DNA of 64,000 nucleotides, from positions 1-64,000 of the forward strand of contig NZ_BCRO01000001.1 in the NCBI RefSeq assembly GCF_001552635.1, in the 5' to 3' direction. Under the pieces are notes generated by a model. That model was not told the DNA's origin and did no database searches. It saw only the letters and a list, made by a program, of their open reading frames with translations. The first letter of the stretch is position 1. Each line of letters begins with the position of its first letter. Origin of the DNA: Actinomadura hibisca NBRC 15177. Lineage in GTDB: Bacteria > Actinomycetota > Actinomycetes > Streptosporangiales > Streptosporangiaceae. This document shows positions 26,172-33,561 of the stretch, piece after piece. The position numbers were made by a program, and so were the translations under genes.

Positions 26172-26380
26172 CGGTTCCTCCAAGGCTGAATAGGTCAGAC
26201 GGTGATGCCCTCCGGGAACGTGCCCGTGATGAGCGTGAAACATGAGGTTAGCGACCCGAACGCGCTACTGACGAGGGAGGGGCGTGTTTGAACCGAATTT
26301 GCTTCGACTTCAGCGTTACGTGAGCGCCGCGAGGGGCGCGCGTGGCGGCGCGCGGCGGCGATGTGCGACCGTGGAGCACC

Positions 26381-27286
26381 ATGGACGGCACCCTGGACGA
26401 CCCTGCTGACGACCCCGCTGACGGCCCCGCTGACCAGGCCGCTGAACAGGCCGTGGCGCCGCCGCCGCTGCGGCTGAACGGCCGCGACCTCGGCCGCTTC
26501 GCGATCATGGCGGTGGTGAACCGCACCCCCGACTCCTTCTTCGACCGGGGCGCGACCTACGGCTTCGACGCGGCGCTGGCCGCGGTGGACCGCGCGGTCG
26601 CCGAGGGCGCCGACATCGTCGACATCGGCGGCGTCAAGGCCGGGCCCGGCGACGAGGTGGACGTGGCCGAGGAGCTGCGCCGGGTGGTGGACCTGGTCGC
26701 CGCCGTGCGCGACCGGCACCCCGGCGTCGTGATCAGCGTGGACACCTGGCGCGCCGAGGTCGGCGCGGCCGTCGCCGAGGCGGGCGCCGACCTGCTCAAC
26801 GACACCTGGGGCGGCCCCGACCCCGAGCTGGCCGCCGTCGCCGCCGCGCACGGCGTCGGCCTGGTCTGCGCGCACGCGGGCGGCCTCGCGCCGCGCACCC
26901 GGCCGCACCGCACCGGCTACCCCGACGTCGTCGCCGACGTGCTGGCGCACGTGGTGGCCGAGGCCGAGCGCGCGGTGGCGCTGGGCGTGCCCCGCGAGGC
27001 GGTGCTGATCGACCCCGCGCACGACTTCGGCAAGAACACCCGGCACTCGCTGGAGATCACCCGGCGGCTCGGCGAGCTGGCCGCGACCGGCTGGCCGGTG
27101 CTGGTGGCGGTCTCCAACAAGGACTTCATCGGCGAGACCCTCGGCCGGGCCGTGGACAAGCGCGGCGTCGGCACGACGGCGGTGCTGGGGGTGTCGGCGT
27201 GGCTGGGGGCGCGGGTGTTCCGCGTCCACGACGTGGCCGGGGCGCGCCGCGCCCTGGCGGCCGTGCGGGCGCTGGGCGCGGGCTAG
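26381..27286 (+). CDS. folP2: FolP2-type dihydropteroate synthase paralogue
   Basis: About 301 residues. An N-terminal acidic DPAD-repeat leader (~1-27) precedes a TIM-barrel DHPS fold. The motifs match mycobacterial FolP2 rather than canonical FolP: MAVVNRTPDSFFDRGATY, DIGGVKAGPGDEVDV, ISVDTWRAEV, NDTWGGPDPEL, LVCAHAGG, LIDPAHDFGKNT, SNKDFIGETLG, FRVHDVAGARRAL. FolP2 is an actinobacterial paralogue reported to lack, or not to need, pteroate synthesis; its true function is unsettled. In mycobacteria it lies beside glucosyl-3-phosphoglycerate synthase, which is absent here. The start is ATG 26381 (GGAG nearby); an in-frame GTG at 26342 is possible. Confidence 0.9.
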   Translation: MDGTLDDPADDPADGPADQAAEQAVAPPPLRLNGRDLGRFAIMAVVNRTPDSFFDRGATYGFDAALAAVDRAVAEGADIVDIGGVKAGPGDEVDVAEELRRVVDLVAAVRDRHPGVVISVDTWRAEVGAAVAEAGADLLNDTWGGPDPELAAVAAAHGVGLVCAHAGGLAPRTRPHRTGYPDVVADVLAHVVAEAERAVALGVPREAVLIDPAHDFGKNTRHSLEITRRLGELAATGWPVLVAVSNKDFIGETLGRAVDKRGVGTTAVLGVSAWLGARVFRVHDVAGARRALAAVRALGAG

Positions 27287-27290
27287 CGGC

Positions 27291-27854
27291 TCACGGGGCG
27301 GGGTCGGCCTCGCGGCGGCGGGCCCGGTAGGCGGCCACGTGCATCCGGTTGCCGCAGGTGCGGCTGTCGCAGTAGCGGCGGCACCGGTTGCGCGACAGGT
27401 CCACCAGCACCCGCGAGCAGTCCGGCGCGGCGCAGGTGCGCAGCCGGTCCAGCTCCCCGGCCGCCACGACGTGCGCCAGCGCCATGCCGCAGTCGGCGGC
27501 CAGGTGCTCGCCCATCGGCGCGCCCGGCGCGAAGTAGTGCACGTGCCACTGGTAGCCGTCGTGGTCGGTCAGGTGCGGGGTGGTGCGCACCTCGGCGATG
27601 ACCTCGTTGACCAGTGCCACCGCCGCCGGCACGTCGGAGGCCAGGAACACCGCGTGGAACCGCTCGCGCAACCCCCGCACCCGCGCCAGGTCCGCCGCCG
27701 TCAGCGCCCGGATGTCGCTGAAGGCGTTGCGCTCGACGAAGGCGCGCAGCGCCGGGAGGTCGTCCAGGCGTTCGGCGCCGCACGCCGCCGGGCCGGTGTT
27801 GATCAGATCGACGACGGTGCCCAGCGCGTGCTCGGCGTCATGCGTGAAGATCAC
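27291..27854 (-). CDS. CGNR zinc-finger (ABATE-domain) protein
   Basis: A 187-residue protein with an N-terminal helical ABATE-type domain (residues ~1-130, stress-response-associated fold, beginning FTHDAEHALGTVVDLINTGP) and a C-terminal CGNR zinc finger (CAAPDCSRVLVDLSRNRCRRYCDSRTCGNRMHVAAYRAR). The CGNR finger is presumed to bind DNA, so this family is annotated as transcriptional regulators with an unknown ligand. It converges with folP2, with only 4 bp between stop codons. Confidence 0.9.
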   Translation of the reverse strand: MIFTHDAEHALGTVVDLINTGPAACGAERLDDLPALRAFVERNAFSDIRALTAADLARVRGLRERFHAVFLASDVPAAVALVNEVIAEVRTTPHLTDHDGYQWHVHYFAPGAPMGEHLAADCGMALAHVVAAGELDRLRTCAAPDCSRVLVDLSRNRCRRYCDSRTCGNRMHVAAYRARRREADPAP

Positions 27855-27992
27855 TGGTGACTCCAGTCTCGGCGGCCCGGGGCCCGGCGGGGCCGGGGGC
27901 GGCCGTCGCCGGACGCCGCCGGGGGCCGTCGGGGGCGGTCCGCCCTCACCCTATGCCGCCGGGGCGTGATCAGGAGTCGCGCCGCGGGCGGT

Positions 27993-28565
27993 TCACCGCG
28001 AGTAGTGCGGGTCGGCGACGACCGGGTAGAAGGCGCCCTCGTGCTGGACCCGCATGGTGACCGTCTGCCCCTCCAGGGCGTAGTCGGCCTTCACCTGGCG
28101 GAACATCGAGTCGCACGCCCACGGGTTGTAGAAGCGGCCCACGGTGGCGCCGTAGCGCAGGTGCACCACGTCGTAGCCGCCCGACGGCATGGCCTCCAGC
28201 GCCAGCCCGTCGGCGAGCGACACCGGGAAGCGGAACTCGGTGGGCGCGTCCGGGCCGTGGATGACCGTCAGCAGCCGGATCCCGGCCGCGGTGGTCTGCG
28301 CCACGATGTCGGTGTCGACGTCCACCCCGACCAGCACCCGCAGCGTGGGGCGCAGCACCTGGTGGACGGTGTCGCCGGCGGCCACGTCGATGCCGATGTG
28401 GATGCGCTGGCCGTCCTTGGTCGGGGCCCACACCCCGTCGCGGGCCCGCTGGCCCCACGACACGTCCGGGTTGTCGAGCTCCTGAGGCTCGTTCCGGCCG
28501 CGCGCGACGAGAATCCGGGAGGCGGCGTTCATCGCCGCGGCAGCCCCGTCCCGTGCATGCCTCAT
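27993..28565 (-). CDS. Hypothetical protein
   Basis: A 190-residue protein with no signal peptide or membrane segment. It starts at ATG 28565 with GAGGGGG 6 bp upstream. It is beta-rich (HQVLRPTLRVLVGVDVDTDIVAQT, GIRLLTVIHGP, YDVVHLRYGATVGRFYNPWACDSMF) and ends YPVVADPHYSR; a terminal PVVADP-like motif recurs in actinobacterial proteins of unknown function that I cannot name. Codon use is normal, which supports it being real. It is divergent from the tRNA cluster. Function unknown. Confidence 0.7.
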   Translation of the reverse strand: MRHARDGAAAAMNAASRILVARGRNEPQELDNPDVSWGQRARDGVWAPTKDGQRIHIGIDVAAGDTVHQVLRPTLRVLVGVDVDTDIVAQTTAAGIRLLTVIHGPDAPTEFRFPVSLADGLALEAMPSGGYDVVHLRYGATVGRFYNPWACDSMFRQVKADYALEGQTVTMRVQHEGAFYPVVADPHYSR

Positions 28566-28967
28566 GGCGGGCCCCCTCGCCTTCGTGTTCCATCACATCG
28601 GTGACATGACGTTCATCTGGGTTTACCACGGGGAAGCGTGACACGACCTCCCTTGGCCTGCACTTGGGTGCTTTGTGTCGTTTGCCCGTGCGCCGTTGGA
28701 CCTTACACCACGCTTATCGGAGCCGGTCCAGGACATTGCGGAACGCCCCGGGACGCCGCCCGGACCGCCCGGCCGCCGCCGGGCCCGCCGCAGGTGGCGG
28801 CGGGTGCGCGGGACGCTCGGACGATCATGCGCCGGAGCCGTCCGGGACCGCTCCCGGACGCCCCGCCCCAGACCCCCGCGCGCCCCCATTGGCGGCCCGG
28901 AAAAACACTTTGCGCCCGATCATGAACCCGCGCATCATTGGGTGCATCGAACAGAACGGAAACGCGA
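28566..28967. other. Intergenic region between the hypothetical gene and the tRNA cluster
   Basis: 402 bp with no credible protein gene: the open frames show neither codon bias nor ribosome-binding sites. It contains a GC-rich hairpin (28839-28860) and presumably the promoters for the divergent hypothetical gene and for the tRNA array; no clear -35/-10 pair could be fixed. Confidence 0.4.
28839..28860. repeat. GC-rich inverted repeat (hairpin)
   Basis: Perfect 9-bp arms CGTCCGGGA / TCCCGGACG with a 4-base loop. It lies between divergent units, so it is not obviously a terminator; it might insulate the tRNA promoter or be incidental in GC-rich DNA. Confidence 0.4.
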
Positions 28968-29039
28968 AGGGGCGAGCCACCGGTTAGGCGACTGGTCTCC
29001 AAAACCAGTGAAAAGTAGGTTCGACTCCTACCGCCCCTG
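28968..29039 (+). tRNA. tRNA-Trp (CCA), atypical
   Basis: A cloverleaf can be drawn by hand: acceptor AGGGGCG/CGCCCCT (7 perfect pairs), anticodon stem CTGGT/ACCAG with loop CTCCAAA (anticodon CCA at 28999-29001), T stem GTAGG/CCTAC with canonical loop TTCGACT, and discriminator G, a tryptophan identity base. It is odd in having only one base (A) between acceptor and a 3-bp D stem (GCC/GGC), so the usual U8/position 9 pair is missing, and a 6-base variable region. No CCA is encoded. First of three tandem tRNA genes. Confidence 0.62.
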
Positions 29040-29052
29040 CGAAAAAGACAAT

Positions 29053-29123
29053 GGGCTTGTGGTGTAAAGGGAACACTTCTCTCTTGCACGGAGAAGATCA
29101 GGGTTCGAGTCCCTGCGGGTCCA
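29053..29123 (+). tRNA. tRNA-Ala (UGC), atypical
   Basis: Cloverleaf by hand: acceptor GGGCTTG/CGGGTCC, which includes a G3-U70 pair (the alanine identity element) and two further U-G pairs; D stem GTGT/ACAC; anticodon stem TCTCT/GGAGA with loop CTTGCAC (anticodon TGC at 29085-29087); T stem CAGGG/CCCTG with loop TTCGAGT; discriminator A. The three wobble pairs in the acceptor and a 7-base D loop are unusual for a housekeeping tRNA. CCA is not encoded. Confidence 0.65.
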
Positions 29124-29137
29124 CGCACGGAACGCAC

Positions 29138-29209
29138 GCCGTAGAGGTCTTGGCGGTGAGACAACAGGCTTCCACCCTGTGAAACCGGGTTCGACTCCCG
29201 GCTACGGCT
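29138..29209 (+). tRNA. tRNA-Gly (UCC), atypical
   Basis: Cloverleaf by hand: acceptor GCCGTAG/CTACGGC (perfect), D stem GTCT/AGAC, anticodon stem ACAGG/CCTGT with loop CTTCCAC (anticodon TCC at 29231-60 offset, i.e. 29171-29173), T stem CCGGG/CCCGG with loop TTCGACT, and discriminator U as in bacterial tRNA-Gly. Position 8 is A rather than the near-universal U. No CCA encoded. Last of the tandem trio; a hairpin at 29320 probably terminates the transcript. Confidence 0.72.
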
Positions 29210-29319
29210 CTTATGACCGATGGGTCATCAACGGGGGCGTCATCGGAAACCGTCGCCGGGTGGCAACGAACGGGACGGGAAATCCCGCGCGCCGCCCTTT
29301 CCGCCGCTCCCGCGGCAAC

Positions 29320-29354
29320 GGGCCTCGGGCCGGTGAATAACCGGTCCGAGGCCC
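29320..29354. terminator. Strong hairpin between tRNA array and aminotransferase gene
   Basis: 15-base arms (29320-29334 and 29340-29354) pair fully, with one G-U wobble, around a 5-base loop GAATA. The position suits termination of both the rightward tRNA transcript and the leftward aminotransferase transcript. Confidence 0.65.
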
Positions 29355-29419
29355 GCGGCGCGCGTGCCATGGCGTTCTCGTGATGGGAACGGGCTCGGGA
29401 AATGCCGCCTCCGGAAGGC

Positions 29420-30817
29420 TCAGGAGGCGGCCGTCGCCGGGACCGTGGGTTGGCCGGAAGCGGACCGCGCCGGCGCGCCCTCCCCGGACGGCGCGGTGAG
29501 GTCGGCGAGGATCTCCGACAGCCGGTCCAGCGCCCCCGCGATCCAGGGCAGCGCCGTCGGGTCCGGCGCGGCCAGCGCGGTGAGCCGCTGCTCGTCGCCC
29601 GCCCCGTACAGCAGGCTCGGCGCGACCCGCATCCGCAGCGCCTCGGCGGGCTCGCCGAAGGCCGAGGCGGGCAGCACGCCCATTCCGTAACGTTCCAAGA
29701 GCAGGCCGGTCAGGTCCGCGCCCGTGGCGACGCCGTGCTCGGCGCGCAGCCGGTCGCGCAGCGGGTCCAGGTCGGGGTAGACGTAGAAGGCGGCCTCGGG
29801 GCGGCGGACGCGCGCCCCGGCGGCGGCGAACCGGTCGGCCACCGCGCCGGTGACGGCGGCGTGCAGGCGGCGGCTGCGGTCCACGTGCTCGACCAGCTCG
29901 GGCGGCTCGGCGAAGGCGTAGGCGGCCGCGTGCTGCATGGGCGCCGGGGCCGCCGACCAGATCTCGCTCGCCAGGCCCAGCAGGCTCGCGCGCAGCGCGT
30001 GCCCGAACGGCCCGTCGGGCAGCCGCGCCACCCCCAGCCGCCAGCCGCCCGCCGCCAGGTGCTTGCTGAGGGCGGTGGTGACCACGGTGCGCTCGGGCGC
30101 GTACCGGGCGGGGGAGTGCACCGTGCGCGCCGGGTCGTGCACGAGGTCGCGGTAGATCTCGTCCGAGATGATCACCAGGTCGTGGTCGCGGGCCACCTCG
30201 CACAACCGCCGCACCGTCTCCGCCCCGGCCAGCGTGCCGGTGGGGTTGTCGGGCAGCGTCACCACGACGGCCTTGACGGCGCGGCCCTCGGCGCGCGCCC
30301 GCACCACCGCGTCGGCCAGCAGGGCGGGGTTGGGCACGCCGCCCTCGCCCGGGGAGGTGGCCACGTGCACCGGCCGCACGCCCGCCAGCGAGATCTGGGC
30401 GGCGTAGCTCACCCAGCTTGGCGCGGGCACGACCACGTCGCCGTCCAGCGCCATCAGCAGCCCGAACAGCAGCGCCTTGCTGCCGGGGCCGCAGACCACC
30501 AGGCCCGGGTCGGTGGGCAGGCCGCGGCGGTCCCAGTACCCGGCCGCGGCCGCGCGCAGCGGCGCCGATCCGGCGACCGGCCCGTAGCCGCCGCGGCCGG
30601 CGGCGGCCGCGAGCTCGCGGGTGAGGGCGGGGTGGATCGGGATGCCGGCCTCGCCGAAGCCGAGCGGCAGCACCGGCGTCCCGGCGCGCCGCTTGCGGGC
30701 CAGGGCCTCGTTGACCGCCAGCGTGGGGGACAGGGGGACCTGCCGGACGGTGGTGGCCACGGGCCGGACGGGCAGGGGCAGGGGGTGGTCACCGGCGGGT
30801 GCGGATCCTGCGGGCAT
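29420..30817 (-). CDS. PLP-dependent aminotransferase, class I/II
   Basis: A 465-residue fold-type I aminotransferase. Visible are the N-terminal substrate region LGFGEAGIP, YGPVAGSAPLR, cofactor-binding PDNPTGTL, IISDEIYRDL (Asp contacting the pyridine nitrogen), ALSKHLAAGGWRLG (Schiff-base Lys and phosphate Arg), and FYVYPDLDPL. It transfers amino groups between an amino acid (aspartate-like or aromatic; not resolvable) and a 2-oxo acid. ATG 30817 is chosen; AGGAG lies 12 bp upstream, rather far, and a TTG at 30829 overlaps it. It is divergent from a LysR gene that probably controls it. Confidence 0.88.
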   Translation of the reverse strand: MPAGSAPAGDHPLPLPVRPVATTVRQVPLSPTLAVNEALARKRRAGTPVLPLGFGEAGIPIHPALTRELAAAAGRGGYGPVAGSAPLRAAAAGYWDRRGLPTDPGLVVCGPGSKALLFGLLMALDGDVVVPAPSWVSYAAQISLAGVRPVHVATSPGEGGVPNPALLADAVVRARAEGRAVKAVVVTLPDNPTGTLAGAETVRRLCEVARDHDLVIISDEIYRDLVHDPARTVHSPARYAPERTVVTTALSKHLAAGGWRLGVARLPDGPFGHALRASLLGLASEIWSAAPAPMQHAAAYAFAEPPELVEHVDRSRRLHAAVTGAVADRFAAAGARVRRPEAAFYVYPDLDPLRDRLRAEHGVATGADLTGLLLERYGMGVLPASAFGEPAEALRMRVAPSLLYGAGDEQRLTALAAPDPTALPWIAGALDRLSEILADLTAPSGEGAPARSASGQPTVPATAAS

Positions 30818-30924
30818 GACGAAGAACAACTCCTGAGAGCAGGTCGGAAAGTTCGGTTACTGGGGGTGAATGAGCGCACCCAATGCGTGACCCGGCCGGG
30901 CACGCTTTATGTTTGCCCAGGAAA

Positions 30925-30955
30925 AGCATCATCACAAGCGAGTCTCAGCGATGCT
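30925..30955. promoter_or_regulatory. Inverted repeat upstream of divergent lysR (possible LTTR site)
   Basis: AGCATC at 30925-30930 is inverted as GATGCT at 30950-30955, within the 155-bp divergent region, and its right half lies 18 bp before the lysR start. LysR proteins often bind such spaced dyads to control themselves and the divergent gene. Short arms and wide spacing make this tentative. Confidence 0.3.
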
Positions 30956-30972
30956 GACCGTAAGCTGTTCTT

Positions 30973-31899
30973 ATGCTTGAAGTGCGCCGCCTGCGGTTGC
31001 TCGCCGAATTCGCCCGCCGGGGCAGCATCGCCGCGACCGCCACGTCCCTGGGCTACACGCCCTCGGCGGTCTCCCAGCAACTGGCCGCGCTGGAGCGCGA
31101 GGCGGGCGTCCCGCTGCTGGACCGCACCGCCCGCAGCGCCGAGCTGACCGACGCCGGGGAGCGCCTGGCCGAGCGTGCCGAGGAGATCCTCACGCTGGTG
31201 GAGGCGGCCGAGGCCGAGCTGTCGGAGCAGGCCGGGACGCCCTCCGGGCGGGTGGTGGTCACCGCCTTCCCCACCGCCGCCGTGGCGTTCGCCCCCGCGC
31301 TGGCGCGCAGCCTGGCCGACCATCCGGAGCTGACCTTCGTGCTGCGCCAGACCCGGCCCGGCGACGGCATCCGCCAGGTGCGCGGCGGGGAGGTGGACAT
31401 CGCGCTGGTGGACGACTGGACCGGCAAGCTGCCCGGCAAGGCCCCCGCCGGGCTGGAGTTCTTCCGGCTGCGCCACGACCCGGTGGTGCTGGTGGTGCCG
31501 GCCGGGCACCGGCTCGCGGACCCGCGCCGCCCGGTGGACCTGCACGAGCTGCGCGAGGAGCCGTGGATGGCGGCCCCGGAGGGCGAGCCGTCCCGGCGGG
31601 CGGTGGAGAGCCTGCTGGACGCCGTCGGCGGGGCGCGCCCGGTGCCGTGGGAGTTCGAGGGGCTGCACACGATCCTGAGCCTGGTGGCCCGGGGGCTCGG
31701 CGTCACGGCGGTGCCCGCGCTGGCGCTGGCCGCCGGGGACCAGGGCGTGGCGGTGCGCCCGCTGCCCGGCGGCGGCCCGGGGCGCGAGGTGTACGCGGTC
31801 ACGCGCGCGGCCAGCGTGCGGCGCCCGGCGGTGGCGGTGACGCTGCGGGCGATCTACGCGGCCGCCCGCGAGGTCCAGCCCGCGCCGCCGGAGGGCTGA
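30973..31899 (+). CDS. LysR-family transcriptional regulator
   Basis: A 308-residue LTTR. Winged HTH at residues 1-60 (MLEVRRLRLLAEFARRGSIAATATSLGYTPSAVSQQLAALEREAGVPLLDR) and an effector domain (~90-295) with VVVTAFPTAAVAFAPALARSL and GLHTILSLVARGLGVTAVPALAL. It is of the short-N-terminus type (VRRLRLLAEFARRGS) common in actinobacteria. It is divergent from the aminotransferase gene, its probable target. Effector unknown, perhaps the aminotransferase's substrate. Confidence 0.9.
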   Translation: MLEVRRLRLLAEFARRGSIAATATSLGYTPSAVSQQLAALEREAGVPLLDRTARSAELTDAGERLAERAEEILTLVEAAEAELSEQAGTPSGRVVVTAFPTAAVAFAPALARSLADHPELTFVLRQTRPGDGIRQVRGGEVDIALVDDWTGKLPGKAPAGLEFFRLRHDPVVLVVPAGHRLADPRRPVDLHELREEPWMAAPEGEPSRRAVESLLDAVGGARPVPWEFEGLHTILSLVARGLGVTAVPALALAAGDQGVAVRPLPGGGPGREVYAVTRAASVRRPAVAVTLRAIYAAAREVQPAPPEG

Positions 31900-31929
31900 G
31901 CCGCCCGGCGGCGGGGGCCGGTCGCGAGA

Positions 31930-32406
31930 TCAGCTGTAGTCGAACCAGCCCTGCATCTTGGCGGCGAACATCATGTCGCCGGAGATCTTGATCTTGCCGG
32001 TCATCACCGCCGTCACGCCGTTGAGCCGCCCGGCGCACAGCCGCAGCAGGTTCGGCAGCGACATCTGGAGCGTCACCCGGGGGTCGTCGGCCGCGCCGCT
32101 CGCGCCCTTGGCGGTGCCGTCGGCGATGACCAGGTGGTAGGCGTGCCGCCCGTCGGGGGCCTTGACGTTCCACTGCACGACGCCGCCGTCCTTGCCCGCC
32201 TTCTCGGGCACGAACCGGGTGCCCATGAGGCCGAAGATCCGGTCCAGGACCGCGGTGACCCCGATCTCGGCGGCGAACTGCTCGATCACCTTGTCGTCCA
32301 CGCCGTCGGCGTCCAGCAGCGCGGCCAGCTCGGCGGGCGTGCCCACCGCGCCGAGCATGTCCGGGGGCCGCTCGCCGTCGGGCTGCGGTGGTTGGGGCTG
32401 GGCCAT
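31930..32406 (-). CDS. SCP2 sterol-binding-domain protein
   Basis: A 158-residue protein. A short Pro/Gln-rich N-terminus is followed by an SCP2-like lipid-binding domain (~residues 45-155): VVQWNVKAPDGRHAYHLVIADG, DPRVTLQMSLPNLLRLCAGRLNGVTAVMTGKIKISGDMMFAAKMQGWFDY. The final LNGxxAVMTGKIKISGD-type stretch is characteristic. Such domains bind lipids or acyl-CoAs and act as carriers, or are accessory to acyl-CoA metabolism. It stands alone and convergent with lysR, so the partner pathway is not evident. Confidence 0.88.
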   Translation of the reverse strand: MAQPQPPQPDGERPPDMLGAVGTPAELAALLDADGVDDKVIEQFAAEIGVTAVLDRIFGLMGTRFVPEKAGKDGGVVQWNVKAPDGRHAYHLVIADGTAKGASGAADDPRVTLQMSLPNLLRLCAGRLNGVTAVMTGKIKISGDMMFAAKMQGWFDYS

Positions 32407-32606
32407 GCGCGCCTCCTCGTGCGACCGTCCCCCGAACTATTCAACGAATCATCCAATAAGGTCAAGGGGGCCGGGTGACGATCCTTACCGAACCGGGTGG
32501 AAGCGCCTCGATCTTGACGTACCGTGGGGCGGGTTCCGACCTCTCTCCTCTCTCTCCCGGGCCGCGAGGGCCGCCGGGACCTGCTGCTACGGGGGCACCC
32601 CACACG

Positions 32607-33359
32607 ATGGATCTGACGGCCACCCTTCCGGCGCTCCCGCCCGCGTCCGCGTCCGCGCCCGCGCCGACCGGCACGGACACGACCGCCGACGCCGCCGGGC
32701 ACTGCGCCTTCGAGATGCCCCGGCTGACCGCGATGCTGCGGCACGCGCTGCCGCGCTTCGTGGAGGGCGTCATCGCCCCGGTCGCCGTCTTCTACGCCGC
32801 CTTCGCGCTGCTCGGCCTGAACGGCGGCCTGGCCGCCGCCGTCACCTGGGTGTACGGCGGCATCCTGTGGCGGCGGCTGCGCGGGCACGCGGTGTCGGCG
32901 ATGCTGGTGCTGGCCGCGCTGGGCGTCACCGTGCGCGCGGGGCTGGCCGCCGTCACCCACAGCGCCGTCGTCTACTTCCTGCAGCCCACCCTCGGCACGC
33001 TGCTGGTGGCGATGACGTTCCTGGCCTCGGTGCCGCTGGGCCGCCCGCTGGCCCAGAAGGTCGCCACCGACATGGTCCCGATGCCCGAGGCGTTCCTGCG
33101 GCACGACCGGGTGCGGCGCTTCTTCCTGCGCATCTCGCTGCTGTGGTCGCTGGTGTTCTTCGTCAACGCCGCGCTCAGCCTCTGGATGTTGTTCAGCCAG
33201 TCGATCGGCGTGTACCTGTGGGTGCGCACCGGCCTGGTCGCCGCGCTGGGCGCGGTGGCGGTGGTGGTCTCGGTGTGGGGCTTCCGGCGCTGCCTGCACC
33301 ACGTGAACGCGGCGGGCGCGGGTAACGGGGGCACCGTGGTCGGCGCGGCCCCGGCCTGA
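32607..33359 (+). CDS. VC0807-family-like integral membrane protein
   Basis: About 250 residues. A Thr/Ala/Pro-rich N-terminus (~35 residues) precedes roughly six hydrophobic segments: FVEGVIAPVAVFYAAFALLG, LAAAVTWVYGGILW, VSAMLVLAALGVTV, LGTLLVAMTFLASVPLG, FFLRISLLWSLVFFVNAALSLWMLF and VRTGLVAALGAVAVVVSVWGF. The arrangement and the GRPLAQKVATD loop recall VC0807-type proteins of unknown function. ATG 32607 is chosen because the upstream open frame shows no coding bias; the ribosome-binding site (GGGGG) is weak. Confidence 0.75.
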   Translation: MDLTATLPALPPASASAPAPTGTDTTADAAGHCAFEMPRLTAMLRHALPRFVEGVIAPVAVFYAAFALLGLNGGLAAAVTWVYGGILWRRLRGHAVSAMLVLAALGVTVRAGLAAVTHSAVVYFLQPTLGTLLVAMTFLASVPLGRPLAQKVATDMVPMPEAFLRHDRVRRFFLRISLLWSLVFFVNAALSLWMLFSQSIGVYLWVRTGLVAALGAVAVVVSVWGFRRCLHHVNAAGAGNGGTVVGAAPA

Positions 33360-33491
33360 GCCGCTCCGGAACCGTCGCCGGTTCCACGGCAATCCCGTTT
33401 TGGTCTCGCGCTGACTCCGCACTGACCTGCGGCTCGGCCCCGCCGCCCTGCCATGACCTGATTTCTCCGCCTCTCCGCCAACTTTTTCGTC

Positions 33492-33542
33492 TTTTGGGCC
33501 GTCTCTTCATCTCGTATAGATTCACAGCGCACGGGGTGAATC
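33492..33542 (+). promoter_or_regulatory. Candidate promoter with overlapping inverted repeat upstream of first L,D-transpeptidase
   Basis: A TATAGA -10-like hexamer at 33515-33520 lies 17 bp after a weak TTTTGG (33492-33497). Immediately overlapping and downstream is an inverted repeat GATTCAC-N10-GTGAATC (33519-33542), placed where a repressor would block transcription. The gene start is at 33562. Confidence 0.4.
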
Positions 33543-33561
33543 AGGGGATATAGGAGTGTTC

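Noticed and set aside
28623..29067. Open frames across the intergenic region and the tRNA cluster
   Set aside because: They overlap well-formed tRNA cloverleafs, lack codon bias and are Arg/Pro/Gly-rich in the manner of GC-rich shadow frames.
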